Source of the DNA: Opitutia bacterium
GTDB taxonomy: Bacteria; Verrucomicrobiota; Verrucomicrobiia; Opitutales; UBA953
Assembly: GCA_947470855.1 (NCBI GenBank)
Contig: CANIUQ010000010.1
Span: 1 to 53,417, forward strand
Direction: 5' to 3'
Length of the DNA: 53,417 nt
Part shown: positions 24,808 through 33,321 of the stretch, in pieces
Position numbering within the stretch: position 1 is the stretch's first letter
Layout of the letters: the number at the start of each line of letters is the position of its first letter
Program-made: the position numbers and the translations under genes
The notes under the pieces: generated by a model
Databases searched by the model: none
Seen by the model: only the letters and a program-made list of their open reading frames with translations
Told to the model about the DNA's origin: nothing

Positions 24808-25716
24808 TTAGGTGCTCTGCCCGAGAGGCGACCCCATGTGAGCGTAGAGTTCTTGGCCTGTTTCTCCGGCCTCCAGTAAATCTTCCGCGATTTTGATACG
24901 TCCTGGTTCGAATAAGGTGGCAATAAAGGATCCGCCAAAACGGAAATACCCTTTTTCATCTCCTTTGGCTACGGCCACACCTGGCTGATAAGTTTCTACG
25001 ATGCTACCGACATTGGTTGCGCCAATCGAAACCAAGGTCACTAAACCAAAAGATGAAGTGTTGATGCTAACACGTTGGCGTTTGTTCCGCCAAAGATAAC
25101 TCACGTTTCTTCGGAGAGCTAGGGGGTTGACGGAATAAAGCGAACCCGAGAGGGGTACGGGTGCTTGTGGTATTCCGCTGACGGGAAAATGAAATCGATG
25201 ATAATCAACAGGGCAAAGACGAGAACACACCAGTGAGCCTTGAGCATAGCGTTGGCCGAGTTCGCGATCGCCCACAAGAGTGGAAATGTCTAATCGTTGT
25301 CCCTTGGCGAAGACGCCATGGGTGGTTGCAACATTTTGAAAACCTAAATGTCGACCGTCTGCAGGAAGTATCGCGATGTTTTCGCGGTTATCAATGGGTC
25401 GAGCACTCGGTTTTAATTTCCGATAAAAGAATTCATTAAAATTTGCGTAGGACTTTAAATCAGGGTTCGCAAATTCTGCGATGTTGAGTCCGTACTTTAG
25501 CACAAAGGGTTCGATGCGTTTGCGACTCGAGGGTTGATCCATCGCGAATCCGTAAAGTTGGGAAAAGAAAGCTCTTTTCACCACGGCATGAAGGGCGATG
25601 GACCCTAGGGGGTTGCCGTAAATGCGCTTAAGCCAATTTTCTCCGTAGACCTGTTCGACCTCGGTTGCGCCGGTATGGCGATTTTTGACGATTATAGGGT
25701 CATTTGGATGCATCAT
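24808..25716 (-). CDS. psd: Phosphatidylserine decarboxylase (type II, Chlamydia-like)
   Basis: Converts phosphatidylserine to phosphatidylethanolamine at the membrane, using a pyruvoyl group made by self-cleavage. Family marks are FNEFFYRKLKP (~88), LPADGRHLG (~115), CPVDYHRFHFPVSG (~168, catalytic His) and the self-cleavage site FRFGGSFIATLF (~257), where GGS replaces the enterobacterial LGST. The long N-terminal part (IIVKNRHTGATEVEQVYGEN, LYGFAMDQPSSRK) and the 302-residue length match the Chlamydia/Clostridium type. Cleavage at Ser gives a small ~45-residue alpha chain. It diverges from the first ClpP-like gene with a 64-bp gap. Confidence 0.93.
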   Translation of the reverse strand: MMHPNDPIIVKNRHTGATEVEQVYGENWLKRIYGNPLGSIALHAVVKRAFFSQLYGFAMDQPSSRKRIEPFVLKYGLNIAEFANPDLKSYANFNEFFYRKLKPSARPIDNRENIAILPADGRHLGFQNVATTHGVFAKGQRLDISTLVGDRELGQRYAQGSLVCSRLCPVDYHRFHFPVSGIPQAPVPLSGSLYSVNPLALRRNVSYLWRNKRQRVSINTSSFGLVTLVSIGATNVGSIVETYQPGVAVAKGDEKGYFRFGGSFIATLFEPGRIKIAEDLLEAGETGQELYAHMGSPLGQST

Positions 25717-25780
25717 TCAAGATTTGCGAAAAAAGGGCTTCAAGGAAACCATTTATCTGACAAATAAGAGGGTGTCATCT

Positions 25781-26974
25781 ATGTTGCGTCAGGTTTTACC
25801 CATTTGCCTTATGTTTAGCCTTCTTAAGGCAGGCCCCGTTTCTTGGGATAATCCAGGGCAGTCTCTGTCGTTTAAGAAAACTCCCGAGACCTTAAAAACC
25901 GAGGTGGAGGCTGAATTAATCCGAGCCAAACTTGATTTGGCTTCGGCCCAGCGGCATTGGCAGCAAATGGAACGCATTTTAGAAATTCGAAAATTAGAAG
26001 CCGAAGAGAAATTGCGAAAAGCAAAAGCAGAAGGGGCGATGATTAATCAGGATTTAGAGAATGCCGAATTGTCCTTAAAAGTAGCGATAGCTAATGCGCG
26101 GGCTAACGTTGCCTCGGCACAATTAAATCAGAAGCGACTAGAATTTGAGGCTGAGACAAAGTTGGCGCTAGCTCAGGCTGCGGTTACTTACGAAAAAATT
26201 GCACGTTTAGGTGAAATCGCAGATTTGCAAAAAAAGCGGAACCTGATTGCGATTAATAAACAAATTTCCTACCCCCTAGATCCAGTAGTGGATGGCGTAC
26301 TGCGTATCTCCGATCGGCGTATTTCATTCAATGGTGTCGTTAATGATGAGCTGGCTAAAGATGTTTGTGAGCGTATTGCGTTTTACAACGCGCTCGATTC
26401 CCAAGCCCCCATTTTTATTGTCATTGATCGTTCTCCTGGGGGCTCAGTGATGTCGGGTTATCAAATTCTTCAAGCGATGGAAGCTTCGCGTGCCCCCGTT
26501 TATGTTGTGGTTAAGGGTTACGCTGCCTCGATGGCTGCAATTATTACAACGTTGGCCAAGCGTTCCTATGTTTACCCACAAGCGATTGTTCTTCATCACC
26601 AGGCTTCGACCAGTTTAAGCGGTAATAACACGCAATTAGCGCAACAGCTGAAGTGGACTAAAGTTTGGTGTGATCGGATCTTTATTAAAGTCGCCGACAA
26701 GGTGGGGTTGACTCTGGATGAGTTTGTTTCGCGGATGTATGCAGCAACCGTGACGGGCGATTGGAAGGTCTTGGGTGACGAGGCTGTAAAATTAAAATGG
26801 GTCACTCACGTCGTCGAGCGGATGACGGAAGAGGGTGCCTCAACCATGCCCACAACTCCAGCCATTGAGAATGCCAACCTCAAAGTGGCAACTTCGCGTC
26901 AAGAATTACCACCGCTCAACCCTTTTGATGTTTGGTGGATCTATGATCCCACTACGGAATTTATTCTTCGATAA
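25781..26974 (+). CDS. Exported ClpP-fold serine protease-like protein with coiled coil (1)
   Basis: A 397-residue protein. Residues 1-17 look like a signal peptide (LPICLMFSLLKAG). Residues ~35-155 are a charged Ala/Glu/Lys-rich coiled coil. The C-terminal domain (~160-370) has the ClpP fold marks: DRSPGGSVMSGY, YAASMAA with Ser250, LHHQ with His273 and TGDW with Asp327, aligning with the ClpP triad Ser-His-Asp. GAGGG lies 8 bases before the ATG. The neighbouring gene is a paralogue. Family members normally work in the cytoplasm with AAA+ ATPases; none is here and the signal peptide suggests the periplasm, so the partner and substrate are unknown. Confidence 0.85.
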   Translation: MLRQVLPICLMFSLLKAGPVSWDNPGQSLSFKKTPETLKTEVEAELIRAKLDLASAQRHWQQMERILEIRKLEAEEKLRKAKAEGAMINQDLENAELSLKVAIANARANVASAQLNQKRLEFEAETKLALAQAAVTYEKIARLGEIADLQKKRNLIAINKQISYPLDPVVDGVLRISDRRISFNGVVNDELAKDVCERIAFYNALDSQAPIFIVIDRSPGGSVMSGYQILQAMEASRAPVYVVVKGYAASMAAIITTLAKRSYVYPQAIVLHHQASTSLSGNNTQLAQQLKWTKVWCDRIFIKVADKVGLTLDEFVSRMYAATVTGDWKVLGDEAVKLKWVTHVVERMTEEGASTMPTTPAIENANLKVATSRQELPPLNPFDVWWIYDPTTEFILR

Positions 26975-26991
26975 TTTATATAAAAAATCCT

Positions 26992-28323
26992 ATGCTATCC
27001 GTCCGTACACTTGTCAGTCTGATTTTATTCTCGAGTTCAATCTGCTTGGGGCAGGCTCAACAGGCACCCGCTCCTACTCAAGCGACGCCAACCCCTGGTC
27101 AGCCTTCATTGCCTACCACCATTCCGCCAGGCCCTCCCATTGTACGTGATGATCTGACCCCTGAACAAAAAGAAGTGATGAAGGAGGTTGATCGTTTGCG
27201 TGCTGAAAAGGCTTTATTGGATGCCAAAATTGCCCTGGCTGATGCGAAGCGAACGGAAGAACTGGTTCCAGTAAACTCAGAGGTTTTGCGCCTTAATTCC
27301 GAGCGAGCTTTGCGCATGGCTAAAGCGGCAGCTGAGGCAGCTGCTTTAGAAGATGAGCGAGTTCGATTAGAACGCCAGGCGTCTCTCGAAGCCGCGCGCG
27401 CTAACGCGCGTTTAGCAGAGAAAAATAATAAGATTAAAGAATTAGAAGCTGAGGCTAAGCAGTTGCAGTTGGAGTCGAGTAACACCGTCACCCGCTTAAA
27501 TAATGATATCAATCGTTTCCAAAAAGAAGAGGAGGCTCGTAAGATTGCAGCCAACGCTAAACCTCAGTATTTAAAAGATCCTTTAGTCAACGGGACTTTG
27601 ATTATCAGTGATCGTCGGATTCCTCTCAATGGTGCAATCACAGATCAATTGGCCGAGTTCGTTTGTCAGCGGATTAATTTTTATAACAATCAAAGTACGG
27701 AGTTCCCTATCTTTCTTGTGGTGGACAGCAGTCCTGGGGGTTCAGTTTCTGCAGGGTATCAGATTCAAAAAGCCATGGTCGCCTCCAAAGCCCCAGTCTA
27801 TGTCATTGTAAAGGCCTATGCCGCATCGATGACGGCGGTCATTGCGACTTTAGCGGAGCGCTCATTCTGTTACCCCAATTCAATTATTTTACATCACCAA
27901 GTTTCCAGTAACTTAAAGGGTAATATGACTGTTTTAAAAGAACAGATGGAGTTCACCACGATTTGGTTTGAGCGTATGGCAACGCCTGTAGCTAAGAAGA
28001 TGGGGATCACCTTGCAGGAGTTTGTGAAAAAAATGTACGAGAACGATTCAACCGGTGATTGGCAGGCTTTTGGTGAAAAGGCACAGCAATTGAAATGGAT
28101 TGATCAGGTCGTTGAGCGCATGGAAGAGACGGCAGTTCTAGATATTCTTTCCGCCCCTCCTGCACCCGCCGTCCTGCCAGCGCGAGCTGGACAAGAAGCA
28201 ACCTTTGGCATCAGCAGTCAGGTGGACGATAAAGGGCGAACCATCTTTACGCTTCCTGCTTTAGCGAATCCTTTTGATGCATGGTGGATTTATGATCCAC
28301 ATGGATTGTATCGCGCTCTATAA
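26992..28323 (+). CDS. Exported ClpP-fold serine protease-like protein with coiled coil (2)
   Basis: A 443-residue paralogue of the preceding gene, 17 bp downstream and clearly in one operon. A signal peptide (LVSLILFSSSICLGQAQ) is followed by a Pro/Thr-rich linker, a long coiled coil (~60-190) and the ClpP-like domain: DSSPGGSVSAGY, YAASMTA with Ser279, LHHQ with His302 and TGDW with Asp356. Both proteins end with a matching FDxWWIYDP motif near the C-terminus, which I know from no ClpP and may be a docking tail. The two may form a mixed ring as ClpP1P2 do; that is inference. Confidence 0.85.
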   Translation: MLSVRTLVSLILFSSSICLGQAQQAPAPTQATPTPGQPSLPTTIPPGPPIVRDDLTPEQKEVMKEVDRLRAEKALLDAKIALADAKRTEELVPVNSEVLRLNSERALRMAKAAAEAAALEDERVRLERQASLEAARANARLAEKNNKIKELEAEAKQLQLESSNTVTRLNNDINRFQKEEEARKIAANAKPQYLKDPLVNGTLIISDRRIPLNGAITDQLAEFVCQRINFYNNQSTEFPIFLVVDSSPGGSVSAGYQIQKAMVASKAPVYVIVKAYAASMTAVIATLAERSFCYPNSIILHHQVSSNLKGNMTVLKEQMEFTTIWFERMATPVAKKMGITLQEFVKKMYENDSTGDWQAFGEKAQQLKWIDQVVERMEETAVLDILSAPPAPAVLPARAGQEATFGISSQVDDKGRTIFTLPALANPFDAWWIYDPHGLYRAL

Positions 28324-28362
28324 TCGGAGCTTAATGAGTAATCTCAGCTTAACGAACTGAGC

Positions 28363-30582
28363 TCATCGGCTGGCTGCGCCAGCCTTGGCTGCCTCGGATA
28401 ACTTGGCCCAGTCTGCCGCAATTCGAACCGATTCCATGAGTTGAATATCATAGTCGGGCCAATCTTCATCTTCGATGGGATCGCGAAGGCGTGAAGCTCT
28501 TTTAATCTTGGAAGTCTTATCTGCGTCCTCCGATTTTTCCTGTTCGATGGCGGCGTCTAATTTAACTTCGACAGTTTTGTATTTTTGAGCAGCAAGTTTA
28601 TCTAACTCTGAGTGAACTTGCTCGCGGAATGCTAAATCGTCGGCCCGTTCTTGACGACGTTGAGGTAAGGAGAGGGAAATTTCTTTGCGAACTTGCCGGC
28701 TTTTGGTCCATTCAATGGTGCGATTAAGCGTAAGGAACTCGGGCAATTCAGTTTGGCGTTTTTCGGAGGAAGCTTTTAGGATTTGGATTAAGTCGGGGGA
28801 AATTTTAAACGAAAGTGAATCATCGTCATCCGATTTCGGAAGAGAAGGGGGAATGGAGTCCCAGGCTAAAGGTCGATCGAGATCGGATTCGGCAACAGGT
28901 AGGACGGAGTAAACCGAGGGAACGATGATATCGGCAGGAACGCCTTTAAGTTGGATGGATGAACCGCTTGGTGCATACCACTTTTGGATAGTAATTTTAA
29001 CCGCGGACTTTGGGTCGAAGTCCTTAAAGGCTCTTTTGAGCTCGATGATATTTTGAACAGAACCTTTACCGTGGGTTGTGCTGTCGCCGACAATGACTGC
29101 GCGACGATGGTCTTTAAGTGCTCCACAAAAAATTTCCGAGGCTGAGGCGGAAAGTTTAGATGTTAAAACGATGAGAGGCCCATCCCAAGCTACTTTGGCA
29201 TTTTCATCACGATAGTCTTCGATTCGTCCCATGCTATCGCGCACCTGCAAAACGGAACCTTTTTTGATAAAGAGTCCTGAAAGTTCGATGGCTTCGGTGA
29301 GCAACCCGCCTCCATTTTTCCGCAAATCCATGACTAGAACTTTAATATTCAACTTCTTTAACTTACTAATGAGTTCTTCGACGTCTTTGGTTGGACTCGA
29401 TCCAGTGCCATCGGGGTTTTTGCCATAGAATGCAGGCAGTTCAATCACCCCCAAGTTAATGTTCCCTTGTTCCGAGGGAATTTTGATACAACGAGCGGAA
29501 GCCATCTGATTCACCAGTTTTATTTGATCGCGCGCAAGGTTGATGGTGTAGCGTCCACTGTTGTCAGCGGGGTCGATTAAGAGCCGAACAATCGTTCCTT
29601 GTTTTCCACGGATGCGTGAAATTGTTTTCGTTAGACGAAGGCCCACAATATCTTCCATCTCGCCTTTTTCACCCTGTCCAACGGCAATAATGCGATCGCC
29701 ACTTTTGACTTTTCCATTAAGCTCGAGTGGTCCGCCAGGCAGGATTTCCTTAACTGTGCAATAGCCCTCATCATCGGTTAGGGTTGCGCCAATGCCGCAG
29801 AGCATATTTCGCATGCCGATTTCAAATTCCTCCAGCGTACGTTGCGAAAAGAAAGTAGAATGGGGGTCGAACTGGGTGGAGAAAGCGGTGAGGAAGAACT
29901 CTTCGATTTCTTGTGGCTCGAAATCAAGGTAGGTGCGGGTTTTTTCGTAGCGCTTCTTTAATTTGGTTAGCGCTTCGGCCATTTTCTCTTCATTAATTTC
30001 TGGAACTTGGGTGTCGTGAACGGACGCATTTTTACCGTCTTTCTTTTTCTGCGTGGTTCGATCTTCTCCTAGAAGTTCCGACAGAATATCAAGACGGACA
30101 CGTCGACTCCAAAGGTCATCAGCCTCTTTGGTGTCTGCCGGCCAATTTCCTTTTTGGCGGTCCAAGGGGAAAGTGCCTGGTTGGTTAAGGTCGATTTTTT
30201 GATTGAGAGCTGCAATCGCTCCTTGCGTCCGTTCCGCGACATGCTCTTTGAACACGCTATAAATTTCAAACGCTGGGGTGAGGTTGCCTCGAACCAAATA
30301 TAAATCTAAACTTTTTCCATAACGGTTGATAAAACCATCAATTTCCGCTTGGGTAAAATAGAGTTTTGCAGGGTCGAGTGATTCACAGAAGGTCTTGATA
30401 ACTTCGTTCGCATCAATTTCGGCCAAAGTTTTTTTACTGATGTGATAACGTTCAATCAGCGCGACCGTGGCCCGAGCTTCGTTTTGCATGGCTGGGGTAG
30501 TGGCATAAACGCTTTCGGGTTTCGATTGGGCGTGGGCCAGGACTGCGGCCAAACCTAGGAAAGTAAAAATCCGTGAAATCAT
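28363..30582 (-). CDS. prc: Carboxy-terminal processing (tail-specific) protease
   Basis: A periplasmic S41 protease that degrades proteins from the C-terminus. A signal peptide (FTFLGLAAVLAHA) precedes the N-terminal Tsp domain, a PDZ domain (~245-330, GIGATLTDDEGYCTVKEILPG), and the peptidase domain with VMDLRKNGGG, the catalytic Ser region KLSASASEIF and the Lys in THGKGSVQ. A C-terminal DUF3340-like region (~590-739) is present. The length of 739 residues is usual for long Prc enzymes. It converges with the second ClpP-like gene and is followed upstream by rhomboid and clpP on the same strand. Confidence 0.94.
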   Translation of the reverse strand: MISRIFTFLGLAAVLAHAQSKPESVYATTPAMQNEARATVALIERYHISKKTLAEIDANEVIKTFCESLDPAKLYFTQAEIDGFINRYGKSLDLYLVRGNLTPAFEIYSVFKEHVAERTQGAIAALNQKIDLNQPGTFPLDRQKGNWPADTKEADDLWSRRVRLDILSELLGEDRTTQKKKDGKNASVHDTQVPEINEEKMAEALTKLKKRYEKTRTYLDFEPQEIEEFFLTAFSTQFDPHSTFFSQRTLEEFEIGMRNMLCGIGATLTDDEGYCTVKEILPGGPLELNGKVKSGDRIIAVGQGEKGEMEDIVGLRLTKTISRIRGKQGTIVRLLIDPADNSGRYTINLARDQIKLVNQMASARCIKIPSEQGNINLGVIELPAFYGKNPDGTGSSPTKDVEELISKLKKLNIKVLVMDLRKNGGGLLTEAIELSGLFIKKGSVLQVRDSMGRIEDYRDENAKVAWDGPLIVLTSKLSASASEIFCGALKDHRRAVIVGDSTTHGKGSVQNIIELKRAFKDFDPKSAVKITIQKWYAPSGSSIQLKGVPADIIVPSVYSVLPVAESDLDRPLAWDSIPPSLPKSDDDDSLSFKISPDLIQILKASSEKRQTELPEFLTLNRTIEWTKSRQVRKEISLSLPQRRQERADDLAFREQVHSELDKLAAQKYKTVEVKLDAAIEQEKSEDADKTSKIKRASRLRDPIEDEDWPDYDIQLMESVRIAADWAKLSEAAKAGAASR

Positions 30583-30592
30583 TATGGGAAGG

Positions 30593-31465
30593 TTAACGAA
30601 GGCGGTCGCTCAAGTGCCTCAATCTATCCTTCTCCTTTGGAGTGAGCGAGCCGAAACCCTCGGCAGAAATTTTATCTAATAGTTGGTCAAGTTCAGCTCT
30701 GGATTGAGAGGGGTTGAATTCGGAGAAGTTATTTTTAGTGCCAAAATTTGGGGAAATTTTATCTACCAGTCTAAGAGCGTCGCCCCGGAGACGATTTGTC
30801 TGTTGTCGATAAATCCACATCAGCCATCCAAACAAAAACCCGCCTAAATGAGCTGAATGTGCTACTCCGTCAAAAAACACGGGACGCCAAAACTGCCAGT
30901 TGTGGCGATCGGGCAACTCGTTGAATATCCAGCCTAGAAAACTGAAAGCAATCGAGACAATTAGCACCCATCGTGCACGAAAGGTTACGGGAATGATGAA
31001 AAAGATTAACAGGGTGATTCCCCGTTCTAACTGCTTTGCTAGTGCGACAAGCATCAGTGCGCAGACTCCGCCAGAGATACCTCCAAGAGAAAAGGTGGGC
31101 TCTGGATTACCGATGCCAGTTAGTCTCCAGATTAGAGCGCCGGTTAGAATCCCCCCGATTAAGGTAATCCAATAAATCGATTTACCTTCGGAGTCTTCAA
31201 CGTCTTTGCCCAGCCACCAAAGTGCGAGTCCATTGCCGATGATGTGCCAAAACTGTACGTGAATAAAACCATAGGTCAGCCATTGCCAGAAGCGGGGGTT
31301 GGACTCATCCAGCCTCATCCATCCTAGCCATTGGCTGTGGGTGGCGGCTTCGACTAAGCTGACAAAAAAGACAAAGAAAAGAACGGCGAGAGTGCAGTGC
31401 GTGCTTGAAGGCCAGCCACTTGAAGGTGGGCGACTCTGCATGTAGGCACGACTGCCAATGCCCAT
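30593..31465 (-). CDS. Rhomboid-family intramembrane serine protease
   Basis: A 290-residue membrane protease. The marks are WLTYGFIHVQFWHIIGNGLALW (~62-83, with conserved His), the active-site LGGISGGVCAL (~130, GxSG with catalytic Ser) and AHSAHLGGFLFGW (~206, catalytic His). Six to seven membrane spans are visible. A ~60-residue C-terminal cytoplasmic tail ends in helical charged sequence (LDQLLDKISAEGFG), common in bacterial rhomboids. It lies 10 bp upstream of prc and 12 bp downstream of clpP, so the three protease genes probably form one operon. Confidence 0.92.
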   Translation of the reverse strand: MGIGSRAYMQSRPPSSGWPSSTHCTLAVLFFVFFVSLVEAATHSQWLGWMRLDESNPRFWQWLTYGFIHVQFWHIIGNGLALWWLGKDVEDSEGKSIYWITLIGGILTGALIWRLTGIGNPEPTFSLGGISGGVCALMLVALAKQLERGITLLIFFIIPVTFRARWVLIVSIAFSFLGWIFNELPDRHNWQFWRPVFFDGVAHSAHLGGFLFGWLMWIYRQQTNRLRGDALRLVDKISPNFGTKNNFSEFNPSQSRAELDQLLDKISAEGFGSLTPKEKDRLRHLSDRLR

Positions 31466-31477
31466 TGGTTTCGTGGG

Positions 31478-32095
31478 TTAAAGTTTTTTCACAATCGCAT
31501 CCGCTAGACCGTACTCGATTGCCTCTTCAGCGGTGAGATAAAAATCTCGATCGGTATCATTAACAATCTTCTCTAGTTTTTGTCCCGAGGCTTTGGCGAG
31601 AATTTCATTCAGCTCAGCACGGAGGCGTTCCATTTCTAGGGCTTGGATGTGAATATCGACTGCAGGTGCTTGGATGCGCCCCATGATTAGTGGCTGGTGA
31701 ATCATCACGCGAGCGTGAGGGAAGACCAGACGGTTCCCCTTTTGTTTGGGGGCTTGCAGTAGAATGGAACCCATGGAGGCGGCCATGCCAGTGACGACTA
31801 CTTTGACGGGCGAACTGATGAGGCGAATGGTATCGTAGACCGCCATGCCTGCGGTAATGGATCCGCCAGGGGTATTGATATAAAAATGAATTTCTTTTCC
31901 AGGGTCGCTGCTTTCGAGGTAGAGCAATTTTTCCACGATATCTTTGGCCGAAGCATCGTCGACGGCACCCCAAAGAAAGATTTTCCGTTGTTCGAGAAAT
32001 TTCTTTTGGATGAGAAGTCCGCTGGGAGAGGGTTCTTTAGCAACCTCAGGGGTTTGTTCTTCTTCGTCGTCGTTCGCCATGGGAAAGATGAACAT
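31478..32095 (-). CDS. clpP: ATP-dependent Clp protease proteolytic subunit
   Basis: The cytoplasmic peptidase core that works with ClpX or ClpA. Visible are INTPGGSITAGMAVYDTI, the Ser site GMAASMGS, the His site MIHQPL and the Asp region DTDRDFYLTAEEAIEYGL. The N-terminus is longer and more acidic than in E. coli (ANDDEEEQTPEVAKEPS) and probably starts at an internal ATG (base 32080); the longer start is given. Neither clpX nor tig lies next to it, unlike the usual tig-clpP-clpX order. It heads the clpP-rhomboid-prc unit. Confidence 0.95.
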   Translation of the reverse strand: MFIFPMANDDEEEQTPEVAKEPSPSGLLIQKKFLEQRKIFLWGAVDDASAKDIVEKLLYLESSDPGKEIHFYINTPGGSITAGMAVYDTIRLISSPVKVVVTGMAASMGSILLQAPKQKGNRLVFPHARVMIHQPLIMGRIQAPAVDIHIQALEMERLRAELNEILAKASGQKLEKIVNDTDRDFYLTAEEAIEYGLADAIVKKL

Positions 32096-32196
32096 GAGGA
32101 AAAAGAGGGTGGAAGCAAGCGTGTCGATGAACCTTTGTGCATAAATCGATGGGCTGATTCTTGCTCTAGGGTGGTGATTTAGCCTAGTTTAGGTGG

Positions 32197-33267
32197 GTGC
32201 TCTCCCTTTCTATTCGCGACCTTCATTGCTGGCATGGTACGAACAGTGTTCTGAATGGGTTAGAACTTCAAGTGGAGCCCAACTCGCTCTGCTGTATTGT
32301 TGGGCCCTCGGGTGCTGGTAAGACGACGTTGTTAAAGATTATCGCTGGTCAATGTGATGCGAGTCGTGGCTCTGTTGAATGGGGAGGTCGCGACATTAAA
32401 TCCTTAGGACCCAAAGAGCGAGCCACGGCGATGGTTTATCAAAATTACGCTCTATTCCCTCATTTGACGGTTTGGGAAAATGTTACTTTTGGACTCGAGG
32501 ATGAGGGCCTTTCGACGGTGGCCTTAAAGCAAAGAGCTCTGGACGCACTCAAAATGGTGGATGCACGAGAGTGGGCACAAAAACGTCCGCAGGAACTTTC
32601 AGGTGGTCAACAACAGCGTGTCGCCTTGGCTAGAGCTTTAGCTCAGCAACCCAAACTTCTTTTATTGGATGAGCCGTTGAGTAATTTAGATGCGGTGGCT
32701 CGAGTGGAGCTTCGTCAACGTTTACAGCGCTTGGTGCGCGAACAAAACCTCACTATCTTATGTGTTCTGCATGATCAAAAAGATGCTTTGGCCATAGCTG
32801 ATACGATTGGTGTTATGCAGGCAGGGAAGATAATCCAAGCAGGTCGGCCTTTGGATGTTTACCGGCGTCCGTTGAACTCGTGGTTAGCTACTTTTTTAGG
32901 TTCAGCCAATTTGTTTAAAGGGAAAATTTTGCGCACTGGGGCAGGTGAGTTTATGGCCAGCACGGCTATCGGTGAAGTGAGGGGGGCTTTAGCCACGCCT
33001 GCGCAAGAGCCGGTTGAGGGTTCCGAAATAACAATCTGTATACGCCCAGAATGTTTACGATTGGATAGTCTGCCACCTGAAGAAAATGCCTTTTCTGGTA
33101 AGATTATTGATAGTGTTTTTCAGGGAGATTTCTCTCTGCATCAGTTTATAACGGACTCAGGCGTAATCTTAAAAACCGCTGAGATAAACCCTCGTCAATC
33201 AGTAGGGTCAAAGGCCTTGGTTTATGCGTGGGCTGAGCCTGAAGACGTGGTGGGTTTGTTGGATTAG
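32197..33267 (+). CDS. ABC transporter ATP-binding protein (CysA/PotA/FbpC type)
   Basis: A 356-residue ATPase with Walker A GPSGAGKTTL (~37), Q loop, signature LSGGQQQRVALARAL (~136), Walker B LLLLDEPLS (~156) and the switch His in VLHDQ. The C-terminal ~120 residues form a TOBE-like domain, as in importers of sulfate, spermidine, iron or molybdate. The GTG start has AGGTGG just upstream. No permease or binding protein gene lies next to it, so it must work with components encoded elsewhere. The substrate is open. Confidence 0.9.
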   Translation: MLSLSIRDLHCWHGTNSVLNGLELQVEPNSLCCIVGPSGAGKTTLLKIIAGQCDASRGSVEWGGRDIKSLGPKERATAMVYQNYALFPHLTVWENVTFGLEDEGLSTVALKQRALDALKMVDAREWAQKRPQELSGGQQQRVALARALAQQPKLLLLDEPLSNLDAVARVELRQRLQRLVREQNLTILCVLHDQKDALAIADTIGVMQAGKIIQAGRPLDVYRRPLNSWLATFLGSANLFKGKILRTGAGEFMASTAIGEVRGALATPAQEPVEGSEITICIRPECLRLDSLPPEENAFSGKIIDSVFQGDFSLHQFITDSGVILKTAEINPRQSVGSKALVYAWAEPEDVVGLLD

Positions 33268-33321
33268 TGCACGCAAAAGATTAACTCGCCTCCTTGGCTG
33301 TTTTGGTTCCCTTCAAGAGTC

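Noticed and set aside
31614-32144. Alternative frames over clpP
   Set aside because: They are out of frame with conserved ClpP sequence and have no protein-like features.
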